A stretch of 64,000 nt of DNA from Melampsora larici-populina 98AG31 (taxonomy: Eukaryota; Basidiomycota; Pucciniomycetes; Pucciniales; Melampsoraceae), in contig NW_006768805.1 in NCBI RefSeq assembly GCF_000204055.1, positions 263,307 through 327,306 on the forward strand. Direction: 5' to 3'. The notes below the pieces were generated by a model, which did not search any database, was not told where the DNA came from, and saw nothing but the letters and a program-made list of their open reading frames with translations. The stretch's first letter is position 1. Each line of letters starts with the position of its first letter. The position numbers were made by a program, and so were the translations under genes. Shown here in pieces: positions 47,898-58,549 of the stretch.

Positions 47898-48015
47898 GAT
47901 TTTCAGGATGAATGTGATGTGTGAGTTGTGAGGAACCAGGTTTCAAGAACAACAGTTCTCTGGGCTGAGGTCAAAATACATTAATATTTACGTAAAATTT
48001 TGGTAGGGGACTGTA

Positions 48016-48710
48016 GAGCCAAACACATCCTGTGATCTGATGGTGTTACTAAGGCAAGTAAATAGCACTGTGGGGTGGATTAGGGACCAGTCCAAGGAGG
48101 AACCTGTGAAAGGTAGGCCAGTGCATAGCAGTGCATCCAACAAGTTTTTGAGGCTTGCTTTTTGGACAGCTATGGATTTTATAGAGAAATGACCCCCAAC
48201 AACATCAGATCGTGCCAGTGAGCAATACACCTCCCAACAGCTTTTAGCTCATTTTAAAAATAATAGATAATCCATGGATTTTTTGGTCTTTTGAAAGGGG
48301 GATCTGTGGGGCTCAAATAGTGGTTCAAATTGAATGAATTGGAACTGTTGTTTTTTTGGGGATGCACTAGGATGCAATTTGCCCAAACCCTAAGTGTTCA
48401 TGTAGTCTAATTTCTATCAATCCTATAATAAATTTTGGACACTGTTTATAAGAATGTGTCACATCCAGATTGTGTGGTTACCTTCATGTCCAAAATTGGG
48501 TTGAACCCTCTCTTTGATGCTACTGTGGGTTTTGAATGAGGACCTCCTCAGAAAAACTATGATTTTGGCTAAACTCAACAAAGTCCCATTTTGTTGCTTG
48601 CAATTGAAGGCTCCAGTGAGGGACTTGCACCAGGAGATCAACTTCCTTGGCCTTAGATGGTGCTGGAGACATTCCCACATGAGAGTGGAGAACACAGACA
48701 AGACAGTCTC
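48016..48710. other. No recognisable gene
   Basis: No supported coding region or repeat between the Tc1-like element and the next foldback element. Confidence 0.4.
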
Positions 48711-48969
48711 CACTTCAAATATCAAACAACTTCCCTTCAATTGAGCATGGGAAAATGACTGGAAGTATAATTGGTCATAAAGCATTGATCACTACACACT
48801 TGAGCCATAGCACCCACACTACATATGTGCAGCAGGATGGTTAAATTGGGAGCCATTGGGTACATACAGTGATGCTCAGATATAGTCTCATCTGGATGAG
48901 TGAACCATATGTAATACCTTCTGTAATCTTTTTTGGTTTGACAAAAGCATTCCAAAAATTGACTACATA

Positions 48970-49145
48970 CAGTCTAACCCGCGCAAATGCATAACTTGGG
49001 TGGAAGGCTTTTGCTATGCATTTTGACGGGTTATGCAATTCCATTGTCAAATTTGGCAGTAAAAAGTATCAAAATTTAGGATTTTTTCTATGCATTATCA
49101 CGGGTTATGCAGGTGCGCGGGTATGCATTTGCGCAAGTCAGACTG
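48970..49145. mobile_element. 176-bp Tc1/mariner-type MITE, TA duplication
   Basis: Ends CAGTCTAACCCGCGCAAATG and (reverse complement) CAGTCTGACTTGCGCAAATG, flanked by TA (48968-48969 and 49146-49147). GCAAATGCATA and GGGTTATGCA words recur inside. No coding capacity. Confidence 0.8.
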
Positions 49146-49191
49146 TATACCTCCATAGCCACTGAGGCAATTCTCTGGAAGCCATTTGATA

Positions 49192-49819
49192 CACTGCAAA
49201 CATCATTCATCTTCCCCAAGTGGGCAGGAAAAAATAATTTGGAGTATGATTTGTCATAAAATGATCTGTCACTTCACACCTGAGCCATAACACCCGCACT
49301 ACATATGTGTAGCAGGCTCAGTGAATAGGTGGTTGTCATGTACATACAGTTTTGCTTGGCTATCTGCTCATCAGGATACAGTATTCATATGTAATACATG
49401 CTGTAACTTTTTCAGATTGACAAATGCATTCAAAAGATTGACTACATACACTGGCTTGACGTTTTGGTGTAATCTCATCAACTCAGCTGCATGTAACACC
49501 CTTGCTGTTACTAAGAAATAGCTTCAACAATATTGCCCGAGCAGCTCCAGAAAGATATGCAGTGAATTTTTGGGACAATTTTTTCAAAGTCAAAAAAGCT
49601 ACATGTGGTGTAACATGTGATTTATTTATTCTGGTGGGCAGAAAACTGAGCAGACCTGTATGTACATGATAGACAACTATTTACCTAGCTTGCCGCACAT
49701 TTGTAGGGTGGGTGTCATGGCTCAGCCTCAGGTGTGCTGTATTGGATCCTGTTATGACAAACTGTACTATTGATCATTTTCCTCTTCCAACTTGGGGAAG
49801 TTGAATGATGTTCACAGTG
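49192..49819. mobile_element. 628-bp foldback element, CACTG ends, ATA duplication
   Basis: Related to 3573-4195 over its whole length, with CACTGCAAACATCATTCATC at the left and the inverted copy at the right. ATA flanks both ends (49189-49191 and 49820-49822). Inserted inside the related older element 48711-50144. Confidence 0.85.
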
Positions 49820-50144
49820 ATAGTAACAGAAAGGGTGTTACATGAAGTTTAGTTCATGTAATCACACCAAAGCTATGAGTCAGTGTATGTAATCAATTTT
49901 TGAAAAGCTTTTGTTAAACTGAAAAAAATTATAGAAGGTAATACATAAGGTTTACTCATCCAGATGAGCCAATATCTGAGCATCTCTGTATATACATGAT
50001 AGATTCCAATTTACCCATGCTACTGCATGTATATAGTGTGGGTGCCATGGCTCAGGTGTCCAATGATCAATGCTTTATCATCAATTTGACTTCTAATGAT
50101 TTTCTCATGCCAAACTGAAGGGAAATTGTTTGATGTTTGCAGTG

Positions 50145-50644
50145 CTCAGTCACAGAATGTATGTTAACTGTGAGACAACTAGTCTGTTTCATCACTTTTA
50201 CCAGGTTGAAAAAAAATTGAAAACATGGTCAAAGAGGGTATGAAGGGTGAGGAAGACCTGGGTGATATCATATGTTAAGCCAAGTGCAAGCATCCTATTG
50301 GAATGCAATCAATTCATCCTCCTCAGTCTTTGCCTGGCTGAGCTGTTGATTGAAGGGCAGATACAGTCTGACACAGTCTGATTTCCTGTGACTGTCACAT
50401 TCAGGGAGCAAGTTTTGCCTGGAACTATGTGGGAATGTCTCAGACATGTTTAAACTTGTTGTGGTATTCAGTACCACATGAGGATGTGTGTATGTAAGGA
50501 AGTCCTGAAGGTATCAAATCGTACGTTATGGTCAAGGACTTCTGGTAGTGTTGTGAAATTATGTACAAGTCAATGCGTGGTCAGTATGTTAAGAAAGAAG
50601 GTGTTATGAAGATGAGTCTGGTCAATGCTTGTGCAGTTTTGTTT
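50145..50644. other. No recognisable gene
   Basis: Spacer between the nested foldback cluster and an LTR-like repeat. Short ORFs only. Confidence 0.4.
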
Positions 50645-51076
50645 CTTTTAGTGTTAAATTGGGAATAGGTCGCATGTGACCTGAGATATCATGACCATCA
50701 ATTGTTTTCAAATGTTTTCACCTATGTTCTACTTTTCTATATACTCACCTGAGAATCTTCAGTTTCTTTCCTCATCGGAAAGAAATTGTAAGTGCTTTAC
50801 TACAAAGTTTGTGATTATATACATTTTTCTAACTATTCATCTTATCTTCATTATAAGTTACATTTACTTTTTACTTACCTTCCGTTTGACATTGTTTTGA
50901 TCACGTACCCGTTGCTACACGCACAGGTGTGTTTTATTTAGCTTGCTGAAGCTTTGAGAGCCTTGTGCCGCTGTACTCACGTCTCACCTGTTACCCCAGG
51001 TGTGTTTTATTTAGCTCGCTGAAGCTTTGAGAGGCTTGTGCCACGGTACTCACGTCTCACCTGTTACCCCAGGTGT
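50645..51076 (+). repeat. LTR-like repeat related to 13131-13545
   Basis: Shares GGAATAGG at its start, a TATATA box near 50739, the hairpin GTTTCTTTCC...GGAAAGAAAT followed directly by a GTAAG donor-like sequence, and the CACAGGTGTGTTTTAT...CACCTGTTACCCCAG block, here in two tandem copies (about 50930-51000 and 51000-51075). No retrotransposon ORFs are attached. Confidence 0.45.
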
Positions 51077-51494
51077 TTCCTTTCTATCTCTGGTCTCTGG
51101 CACAGCTCCTGTTTTTCTGCGAGCTCTACTTGGTTTCAAGAACTTCTCAAAACTGAATTGAAAACAAGACATTTCTATACCAACTTGCTTCCAGTTTGTG
51201 CCACATCACACTTACCATGTGGTGTACTGTTGCAACAAATTGCAGTTATGTTTCTTTCAAAACCAATAAGACTCAAAAAGAAATATTTGAGAACAGATCA
51301 GCAAGTGTTTTAGTGATTGGATGAATTGGGATATATATGTCATATGATGAACCAATTGGGACAAAATTGAATCATTGAGATCCATGATCAAGTTGTGGAA
51401 GTGTTAGAAGGAGCTACCAGATTGGGATTCATAATGAGTTAAGTGAACTGGGGTATGGGTTTCTGTTTTGTGTATGATAAAGTCCTGTGGCACA

Positions 51495-51570
51495 AATTTC
51501 TTTTATAATCCTGTATCTCCTCACATTTGTAATCTTTTTCCCCATTGAGGAAAAAGATTCTCAACATGAG
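51495..51570 (+). promoter_or_regulatory. TATA-like box plus diverged hairpin
   Basis: TATAATCC near 51503 is followed 30-odd bases later by the hairpin AATCTTTTTCC...GGAAAAAGATT. The arrangement matches the two LTR-like repeats, but the stem sequence differs on both sides so that pairing is kept. Probably a third, more distant family member. Confidence 0.4.
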
Positions 51571-51831
51571 TTATTACCATTTTGCTACTGCCTTTCGTAA
51601 AATCTTTACTGAGAGCTCTACTAAATTAGACTTGTTACATGTTACTTTTCCTCATTACCCCTTACCTTTTCTTCTTATCTGATTTCTCTCCAAGTAGTTC
51701 ATCTATAATCTACCTTGTCTTCCTCAGGTTTGTCAAGTTTAGCACTTGTCCATTCTTGTTGCCTTGTTGTGTCTAGTCAACATGGGCTAATTGTATCTCA
51801 ACCCTTTCAAAAGTTTTAATTATTTTTCATT

Positions 51832-52590
51832 TAGGGTATTCAAATATGGTTCTGGAAATTTCCAGAAGTGTTTCCCCAGAACGCCAGAAGTTTTTTTTTG
51901 GGTGTGTTCTGAACTTATGGTAATCTGAAGCTTAGAATAAGCAACACTGCATGTTTGCCAGAAGAGCAGGAGGCTTCTGGTGTTCTGGGGAAACACTTCT
52001 GGAANNNNNNNNNNNNNNNNNNNNNNNNNNNNNNNNNNNNNNNNNNNNNNNNNNNNNNNNNNNNNNNNNNNNNNNNNNNNNNNNNNNNNNNNNNNNNNNN
52101 NNNNTCCACTTCATAATATTAGTAAGGTGCTATCTAGTCATTTAAACACTCTACATATGTTCAAACAGTTCTGCATGAATAGCTCTGTAGGATCTTTTTT
52201 AGACCAGCTACAGATGTGATGTCTCAATGAAAAATGTAGAGGAAAGGCTCACCTCTTAATGCACTTCAAATCGAGTGATTTGATTCAGAACTGCAAAAGT
52301 TATTGATGTTTGAAGATTCCAAAATCCTGTCTTCAAAGTCAAGGGCCAAATTTCAGGTATTGTTACACGTGAATTTTTGATGATTTTCAGTGTTTATTGT
52401 TGGTACATTAACCAGTATCTGTGTGTAAAATACAAAAAAATACTCGTCATGACGCCCCAACATCTAGGAACAAGGTGCATATTTTTTCAGATTTTTAGCT
52501 CTCTTCCTGTTGCCTCAGGACTTTTCTATGTCAGTAGTTTTCTTTACCGCCCGGTAAAGATGACATTTTGTGTAGTGTTTGAATACCCTA
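51832..52590. mobile_element. Poorly resolved element around the assembly gap
   Basis: TAGGGTATTCAAA near 51832 is inverted at 52578-52590, with ATT on both outer sides. Inside the left part a smaller foldback (TTCCAGAAGTGTTTCCCCAG at 51856 and its complement ending at 52004) abuts the gap. Bases 52105-52577 match the right half of the 1571-2382 element family, ending GTAGTG at 52577. Nested structure is likely but cannot be resolved because of the Ns. Confidence 0.35.
52005..52104. other. Assembly gap, 100 Ns
   Basis: Exactly 100 N characters, a conventional scaffold gap of unknown real size, located at the end of an inverted repeat arm. Confidence 0.99.
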
Positions 52591-53410
52591 ATTTGATTGA
52601 GCTTAGTGTCTCTTTTGAACTTAATTTCTTTTACTTATGCCAAACTTGCACGCAGGCAAGGGTTGGGAACAAGAGTTCGGCTGGGCACGTCCTCACAAGC
52701 CTTTTATACCTTTTGTTTACCAAGGAATCCTGCCAGACCCATAATGAAAAATGTGTGTGATGGTCTTGCACACAATGTGAACTTTTCTCCTCAAAAGTTA
52801 CACATTGCTCCCTTAGTTAGACTCGTAGGCACGAATGATTACGTAGACTTCCCGCATGTACTCGTCCCTTTTTTTCCTATCCTTTTCTCTCACTGCTGAT
52901 CGCTCTCATGGGGGAAAATACAAATCGAGCCCCAGCGCAATTTCGTAGCCGACGTGTTCTTTGCCTAACACCGTCGCAAGCCCATTCCCGGTGATTCATA
53001 AAACCACAAAGATTCCACCCGTATGTGTTGAACACGAACTAGCGCAGCGTTCTCAAATCTCGGTTGATCAGAGGTTTGCATCGTGGTCAAATACCTGAGA
53101 TTATTCACTCGATACCAATTGAGGTGTAAACTGATATTCTACCACAATTTTACAGGTATTCACAGCGTTTTTTCGAATCCCCCACCATAACCTTTCCCCA
53201 ACGAAAAGGAGGTTCGTGATGGTGGCAGTACCTGGCGATAGATGACTGATGGTCATTCAGAGTGAACATCCTAAGTAGTAAGCCATGTTGACCTCCTTAA
53301 CTGCTGTGTAACAAGGAGGATCCCACAGCCTCCATAGTCTACATATCTATATCTTTCGATACCATCCTTCCAATTCGAACACGCTCCTTATAATCTTTTT
53401 CTGAGTAAAA
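52591..53410. other. Region upstream of the second lipase-like gene
   Basis: An open frame at 52597-52899 has no recognisable domain. Otherwise no gene. The promoter of the lipase-like gene should lie in the last few hundred bases, but I see no clear core motif. Confidence 0.4.
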
Positions 53411-55224
53411 ATGAAACTCTTCACTATTTTCACTTTGATGACCTTATCGTTCATCCAAGTTTCTATTGCCTTGGAAAGTAAACCAATTCTTTCGCGTGAC
53501 CTCAAACGTGAACGATTAAGAAGACACAACGAGCTTCAAACTCGTCAAATCAGTCGATATGCTGATCATCCTGATTGGTAAATCGTCCAAGCGTTCGGTT
53601 TTTGAACCCCAACCTAAAGAAGAAAATTTGATGGTTTTATAATTCTCCAGGTTCTATCTCAACCAACAAGAATGGTATGAACTTGATGCAACTCAACAAG
53701 ATCATATGCGGTAAGAGATTCAACCTACCAATCTTTTCTCCTTCCATTCTCTTAATCTAATCGATGATTTTGATTGTTTTCTATTACATTCAGTTTCCAT
53801 GCTTATTTAGCTATGTCAGTATATGGTGATTACATGAATACTTGCCCAAAGACATTTCTCAAAGGTTTCACTGTATTGCAAACTTTCGAGGGAGGTTATA
53901 TTGCTCAAATTCCCGAGATGGTTAGATTTCTTTTACTTATACTTGAGTAATTGATTGATTTGTTGATCTTTGTTTGATTGTGTTCTTTTCAATTTGATTT
54001 GTTTGGTGGCTTTAGGTGAAGATTGTGATTGTCTTCAAAGGTACTGGGTAAGTGCATTTTGTGTTTTGCAATGGTATTGAAAACACAATTGTCCTGAATT
54101 TCTTCACTAATTCTGTTTTTTATATCGCGATGTTGCTTGATTGATTATCAGGGGATACGATATGTAAGTCGCAGGTCGAATCCCTTGAGATTGACTCTTG
54201 ACTGATTCTAGTTTGAATTGACCGCATACAAACGAAAGTGATTGGACTCCCACAACGCGTTAGTCCTTACCCAAGTTTAATTCTTCTTGGACTTCATCAT
54301 CGTATTGAAAAAACAAAATTTTATCATCTTTTTAAAGTCGAAGATTTAGTATCAAATTGTACTGATTGTCAAGTTGCAACAGCTATAAAACAACAGTATC
54401 TTCACGTCAAATCTATGACAAATGATTTTACAGTAGCTAAACAAGCTGTTGCTCGGACAGTCAGTTCGACCTATCATCTTGCATATCAGCTAAAACGTTG
54501 AAGTATTAATGAGTCTATTGGATGATTAGGGATTACACTTTTCCGTCACTGGTCATGGAACCGGAGGTTCAATTGCTGCACTTGCTGCTATGGATTTAGG
54601 AGCCCGCGATCTTGTGTAAGAACTTGGTCAGAATGAACTTCGACAACAACAATCAGAATAAAGTATTGATATATTTGAAACATGCTTTATTTTGAATTTA
54701 TATGATTTTCGTATTTAGACATTACTCTCATAACTTTGGTATGCCCAGGACGTTCAATATGGCCGCTGTTGTTAGATATGACAATCTGTTTCAAGTCTTG
54801 TCTGGTCAAAGTGTTGTAGCCCGCAATGATTTCTCAGTTCATGTGAGTCCCGAGATACGCAGTAGCACCGAATGGTGATTGTTTAGATCATGGCTGAGGT
54901 TTTGATTTGACTTGTTTTTTTCTAGATTGTACCTCTTGGTCCTTTGGTTCACGTTGGATCAAAAGCTCACCTCACTGGTAACAAAACTCAATGGTTGAAG
55001 AATTGCTTTGGAGACAACGTTCGTGAACCTAATAATTTCTTCATCTTTGAATTATCGTCTCATCTCATGTTGAGTTCATCTAATTATCTGTTGTTTCGAT
55101 TATATAGGAGGATCCAAAATGTTTAGGAGACCGAAGCAGTCAATCAGACCACAAATATTATTTTACTCACTTAGGACAATGCGGTAGTTCTGAGAAGGTA
55201 ATTCATTTCATTCGCGTTCCTTGA
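53411..55224 (+). pseudogene. Second class 3 lipase-like paralogue, frameshifted
   Basis: Same exon plan as 38088-39954: signal peptide MKLFTIFTLMTLSFIQVSIA, YADHPDW, FYLNQQEWYELDATQQDHMR, HAYLAMSVYGDYMNTC, VKIVIVFKGTG, then VTGHGTGGSIAALAAMDLGA, where Gly again replaces the nucleophilic Ser. NFGMPRTFNMAA, VVARNDFSVHIVPLG and SDHKYYFTHLGQC follow, ending with TGA at 55222-55224. The small exon near 54207-54253 is 4 bp shorter than in the paralogue and meets a TGA at once in the expected phase, so the copy appears dead unless spliced differently. It lies 13 kb from the paralogue in opposite orientation, so a duplication is likely. Confidence 0.8.
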
Positions 55225-56236
55225 TTCTTTACAACAGAACGTACAGAGAACAACGTTTAACTGATGATCGATCATAGGGGTTCTAATTCTGAGGAACTCG
55301 AAAATCTAGAGTATTGAGCGAGGACCCAAAGGTTATCTTTTTTTACCTTTTTACATTTCGGATTTGAATAATTATCTTTTTGTTCTTGGAATCTCTTTTT
55401 CGGATCTCATCATGAAATCAAGTTTAAATATCCCTTTTTACCACACAACAAATTTTCACATATTTCTGTGAAATATTGGATAAGTACTTTCGACATCTAA
55501 AGACTCAATATGTAGACTCAAGTGCATTTGACAATACGCGCAAAAGCTAGACTTTTGCAGGAGATTGGTTTGTCAAGTGGTGTCAGACTGAGTTTTTTGT
55601 GAATATAAAACGCAAGCCGATCCTGGAGGCCGAGGGATTCACTCGAGAATTGCAGCGCAAAGGACAATAGAGATAAAAGACGGTATTCAATGTCTGGCCT
55701 GGCCCTACTGCGCCAACATGTGACTGTGCTTAAAAAGATGCGAGGCCGTCTTCAGGATGATACCCGAACGCATTTGAGACGATCAGGCCTTATCTTCACT
55801 GAGCCCGATCCCCATAGGTTAACAAAACATCCCCCCTCATCCACCATCAAGTTTGTATGGGATTTCAATTGATCTTGAATGATATGCAAAAAGGATTCCT
55901 AAAACAAAAAACCATGAATGATTTCTAAATAAATACAACCTAATTACAACCTGATCCCCAGATAGCCATCCATCCCAAAAAGAAAGGAGAAAAACAATCC
56001 GGAAAGTTTAAGAAATGGTTTTTTTTACAAAAGATACATTGCTTTAAAATTAAATTTTGATTTGAATCAATCAAATGCTATAATGAAATAATGAAAGAGA
56101 AAGCAAATTGGGATCAAAAAGGGTATGGAGAGAATGAAAGTATGAAGGTATTAGATAAAGCCTAAAAGGTGAAAAATTGGCGATTGCAATTTGAGATGAA
56201 GTAGATTTGTAATAACAAGAACACAGAGAAGGAGAG
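55225..56236. other. Intergenic, no recognisable gene
   Basis: AT-rich spacer; the small ORF at 55690-55872 has no recognisable domain. Confidence 0.4.
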
Positions 56237-56332
56237 GTGACTGGTAGCTTATGAGAGTGTCAATGATCGTAACTGGTAGCATATGAGAGTGTCAATGATC
56301 GTAACTGGTAGCATATGAGAGTGTCAATGATC
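56237..56332. repeat. 32-bp tandem repeat, three copies
   Basis: Unit GTAACTGGTAGCATATGAGA plus GTGTCAATGATC, repeated three times, the first copy with two substitutions. Confidence 0.85.
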
Positions 56333-56491
56333 GAGACTTGTCATCATCATTAGATGATACTAAAGACTTGAGAAAACAAGAATCGAATCAGCGTCTCTCC
56401 TTTGTAAAGTTGTAAGTCAAAGATCAATTATTTCTGGAACCAACATACTTGAATAAATAATTATATAAAGAAAAAAGTTTGCATGAATTTT

Positions 56492-57163
56492 TCATGGTAA
56501 ATTTGTACTATCAAATGGACCACTCTGTCTTGACCATGCTTCTGTAGGATTTATTTTTGATATTCTTGTTAAGTATTTGTAAATTGGCCAAACTAATGAA
56601 ACACCAGTTGGATTTGGAAAAAAGTCAACAAGAGAGTCAATAATCAACATCATCTTGAAAAAGGCGATTTCTTGAAAAAGCCATTTACCTGCAAAAACAT
56701 ATGTCATAGTACATGTTAAAAAAATCACAAAACCTAATTCAAATTTTCAAGATTGAAAGTTTTCGATTTTTCATCAACAAAGGTTAGAACAAGACTTTAT
56801 AGAGTCAAGAAAGAAAGAAAAGAAAAAACCGTGAATTAAATTCTCACCTAAATTTAACCAGCCACGATAGGAGTAGATAGTAAAACTAAGATCAGTTTCA
56901 ATGATATATCTAGATGTACCACGTCTCGGGTAAGGTCTTTCATTTGCATGAAGTGCATCAGGTGTTGCAGGTAAGAAATCATCACAAAAGAAGGATAAAC
57001 CACTACAGCCTAAATTATCTCGATTTGTGCTTTGATCTGTGATGATGCTTAATGAATTGATTTTGTTGAGTTTGTTTGATTTGAAGTCTTGGATACTTTT
57101 TTCTGATTTTAATGATGAAAATGTTGAGGATGATGAAATTGTTGATGTTGTTGATTTAATCAT
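56492..57163 (-). CDS. Hypothetical protein, two exons
   Basis: Start ATG at 57163 with a Ser/Thr-rich N-terminus (MIKSTTSTISSSSTFSSLKS), then GCSGLSFFCDDFLPATPDAL and PYPRRGTSRYIIETDLSF. An intron with good GTGAGA and TTTTTGCAG sites joins RGWLNLG to KWLFQEIAFFKMMLIIDSLV in phase. The C-terminus is PTEAWSRQSGPFDSTNLP. About 200 residues, one weak hydrophobic stretch (FFKMMLIIDSLVDFF). I recognise no family. The good splice join suggests a real gene, though it could be a remnant of a longer one. Confidence 0.45.
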
Positions 57164-57648
57164 TGATCGAAGTTTGTTTTGGTTTACAAAGGTTCTATGA
57201 TTTTTTTATGGTCAAGTAATGAAGCTTAATCTCTTGAAGTGGTGTTCTCATTTAATCATTCGATCAGTTCTATCTTATAACGCCAAACGAAGTGATTTGA
57301 TATCTTGAAATCGGTTTATGTTTTGAGGACTCGTCACAGTTGCGGTGATTGTTTTTAATTTGGATCACTTCTTTCAATCTCAAGATCTCTCGCATCAACT
57401 TCGTCTCTCAACTTCTTTTGCAACTTTGAATTCAAAATGTGTACTTTATTCGAATTCAAGTGAACTTCTAGATTCGGTGGCTTTTTCAAACAATTGATAC
57501 TGATACACATTCGATTTCGATTCAAATTACTTTGCAATTCAATTTTGAATCAGCAAGTTCAACTAAACTCAACAAGTCAAAGCAGGTCAAAGCGTGCGAG
57601 AAGCAGCGAGTTAACTTAACAAAGTCCCTCGTGCGGAGGTTTAACATA
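57164..57648. other. No recognisable gene
   Basis: Upstream of the hypothetical gene. Near 57621 AAAGTCCCTCGTGC is inverted at about 58116-58132, flanking the next MITE, and may be part of an older host element. Confidence 0.4.
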
Positions 57649-58100
57649 CAGTCGTTCTCAGAAATGTTGGAAAAATGCAAAATCTCGAGCTGAGCTCGGG
57701 GTCCGTGCGCTGAGCAGGGACTGCAGGGACACGCAGATACAAACACTGACAAAAACTTTGATTTTGACAGGTATCTCAAGATGAAAATTCGTTTACTTTC
57801 CATCATACCTCGATGACCACACACCTATCTTGCCAATGGCCAGGCTAACGGACTGATCTCTTCAGAAAAACGGTGAAAACGTATGATTTCATGGTTAAGG
57901 GATTGTAACACGAGTTGAGGATCAGAGGAAGGATGGCATGGAGAGGACACAAGGGAGTTGAGGTTGGTGAAAGGGACACTGATCTCCACTCGACAGCTGC
58001 CATGACTTTTCCGTGACACATGTCATGAAAAAGTCACCTCCTTGGGACCACGACCTCAGCTCGAGATGTTGGATTTTTCCAACATTTCTGAGAACGACTG
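57649..58100. mobile_element. 452-bp Tc1/mariner-type MITE, TA duplication
   Basis: Ends CAGTCGTTCTCAGAAATGTT on both sides as inverted repeats, continuing through CTCGAGCTGAG, flanked by TA (57647-57648 and 58101-58102). No transposase inside. Confidence 0.8.
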
Positions 58101-58102
58101 TA

Positions 58103-58549
58103 ACAAGTGATGCCCGAGGCACGAGGGACTTACCGGAAAAGAGTGAATTTTGGCACGGAAGGTAGTGACTTTTAGTAGAGGAAATCTTGGATTTCCTCCT
58201 CATCAAATTCCCAATTGCCAAATTTTTTAAAAAGTGGTCAGGGAGAAGCGCCTGCTTCTTCCCAACAAATTGCTCTCTTCACAATCCTCTGAAAAAAATT
58301 GTGGGAGAAGTTTTCCTTGGGAGGGAAACATAGTCATTCATGATTTTCAACGGAGACTGCGGATTACACAAACTTGTATAAAAGTGTATGTAAAACCAAA
58401 TTTGAATCCAGCTGTGGTGATAAATATGTATACGGTGTCCTTCAACTGATTGATGATAATCGTTGTATCTTTGATATTCATCGCCTCTTTAATCTGTTTT
58501 TAACTGGGAATCTCAAGCAATCAAGTACCTCTCAGCATCATCTGGAGTC
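58103..58549. other. Upstream region of the helicase gene
   Basis: No gene and no clear terminal repeat. If the helicase and DUF6589-like genes form one element, its left end should lie here or just to the left. Confidence 0.4.

Larger units (their letters stand above)
46332..48013. mobile_element. Second Tc1-like transposon, 1.68 kb including a 348-bp insertion
   Basis: Ends CAGTTCCCTACCAAAATT and (reverse complement) CAGTCCCCTACCAAAATT, with TA on both sides (46330-46331 and 48014-48015). It contains one transposase ORF on the minus strand and a nested foldback element at 46765-47112. Without the insert and the duplicated 3 bp it would be about 1.33 kb, normal for Tc1 elements. Confidence 0.9.
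48711..50144. mobile_element. Outer foldback element (CACT ends, CTC duplication) hosting two others
   Basis: Left end CACTTCAAATATCAAACAAC pairs with the right end (reverse complement CACTGCAAACATCAAACAAT), and CTC flanks both (48708-48710 and 50145-50147). Its arms resemble those of 3573-4195 and 49192-49819 (CATCATTCA...CTTCCC, TGAGCCATAGCACCCACACTA). Two younger elements lie inside it. Confidence 0.75.

Noticed and set aside
54165..54185. T-loop-like sequence GGTCGAATCCC suggesting a tRNA
   Set aside because: No acceptor stem or anticodon arm can be formed around it; it lies in an intron of the lipase-like pseudogene.
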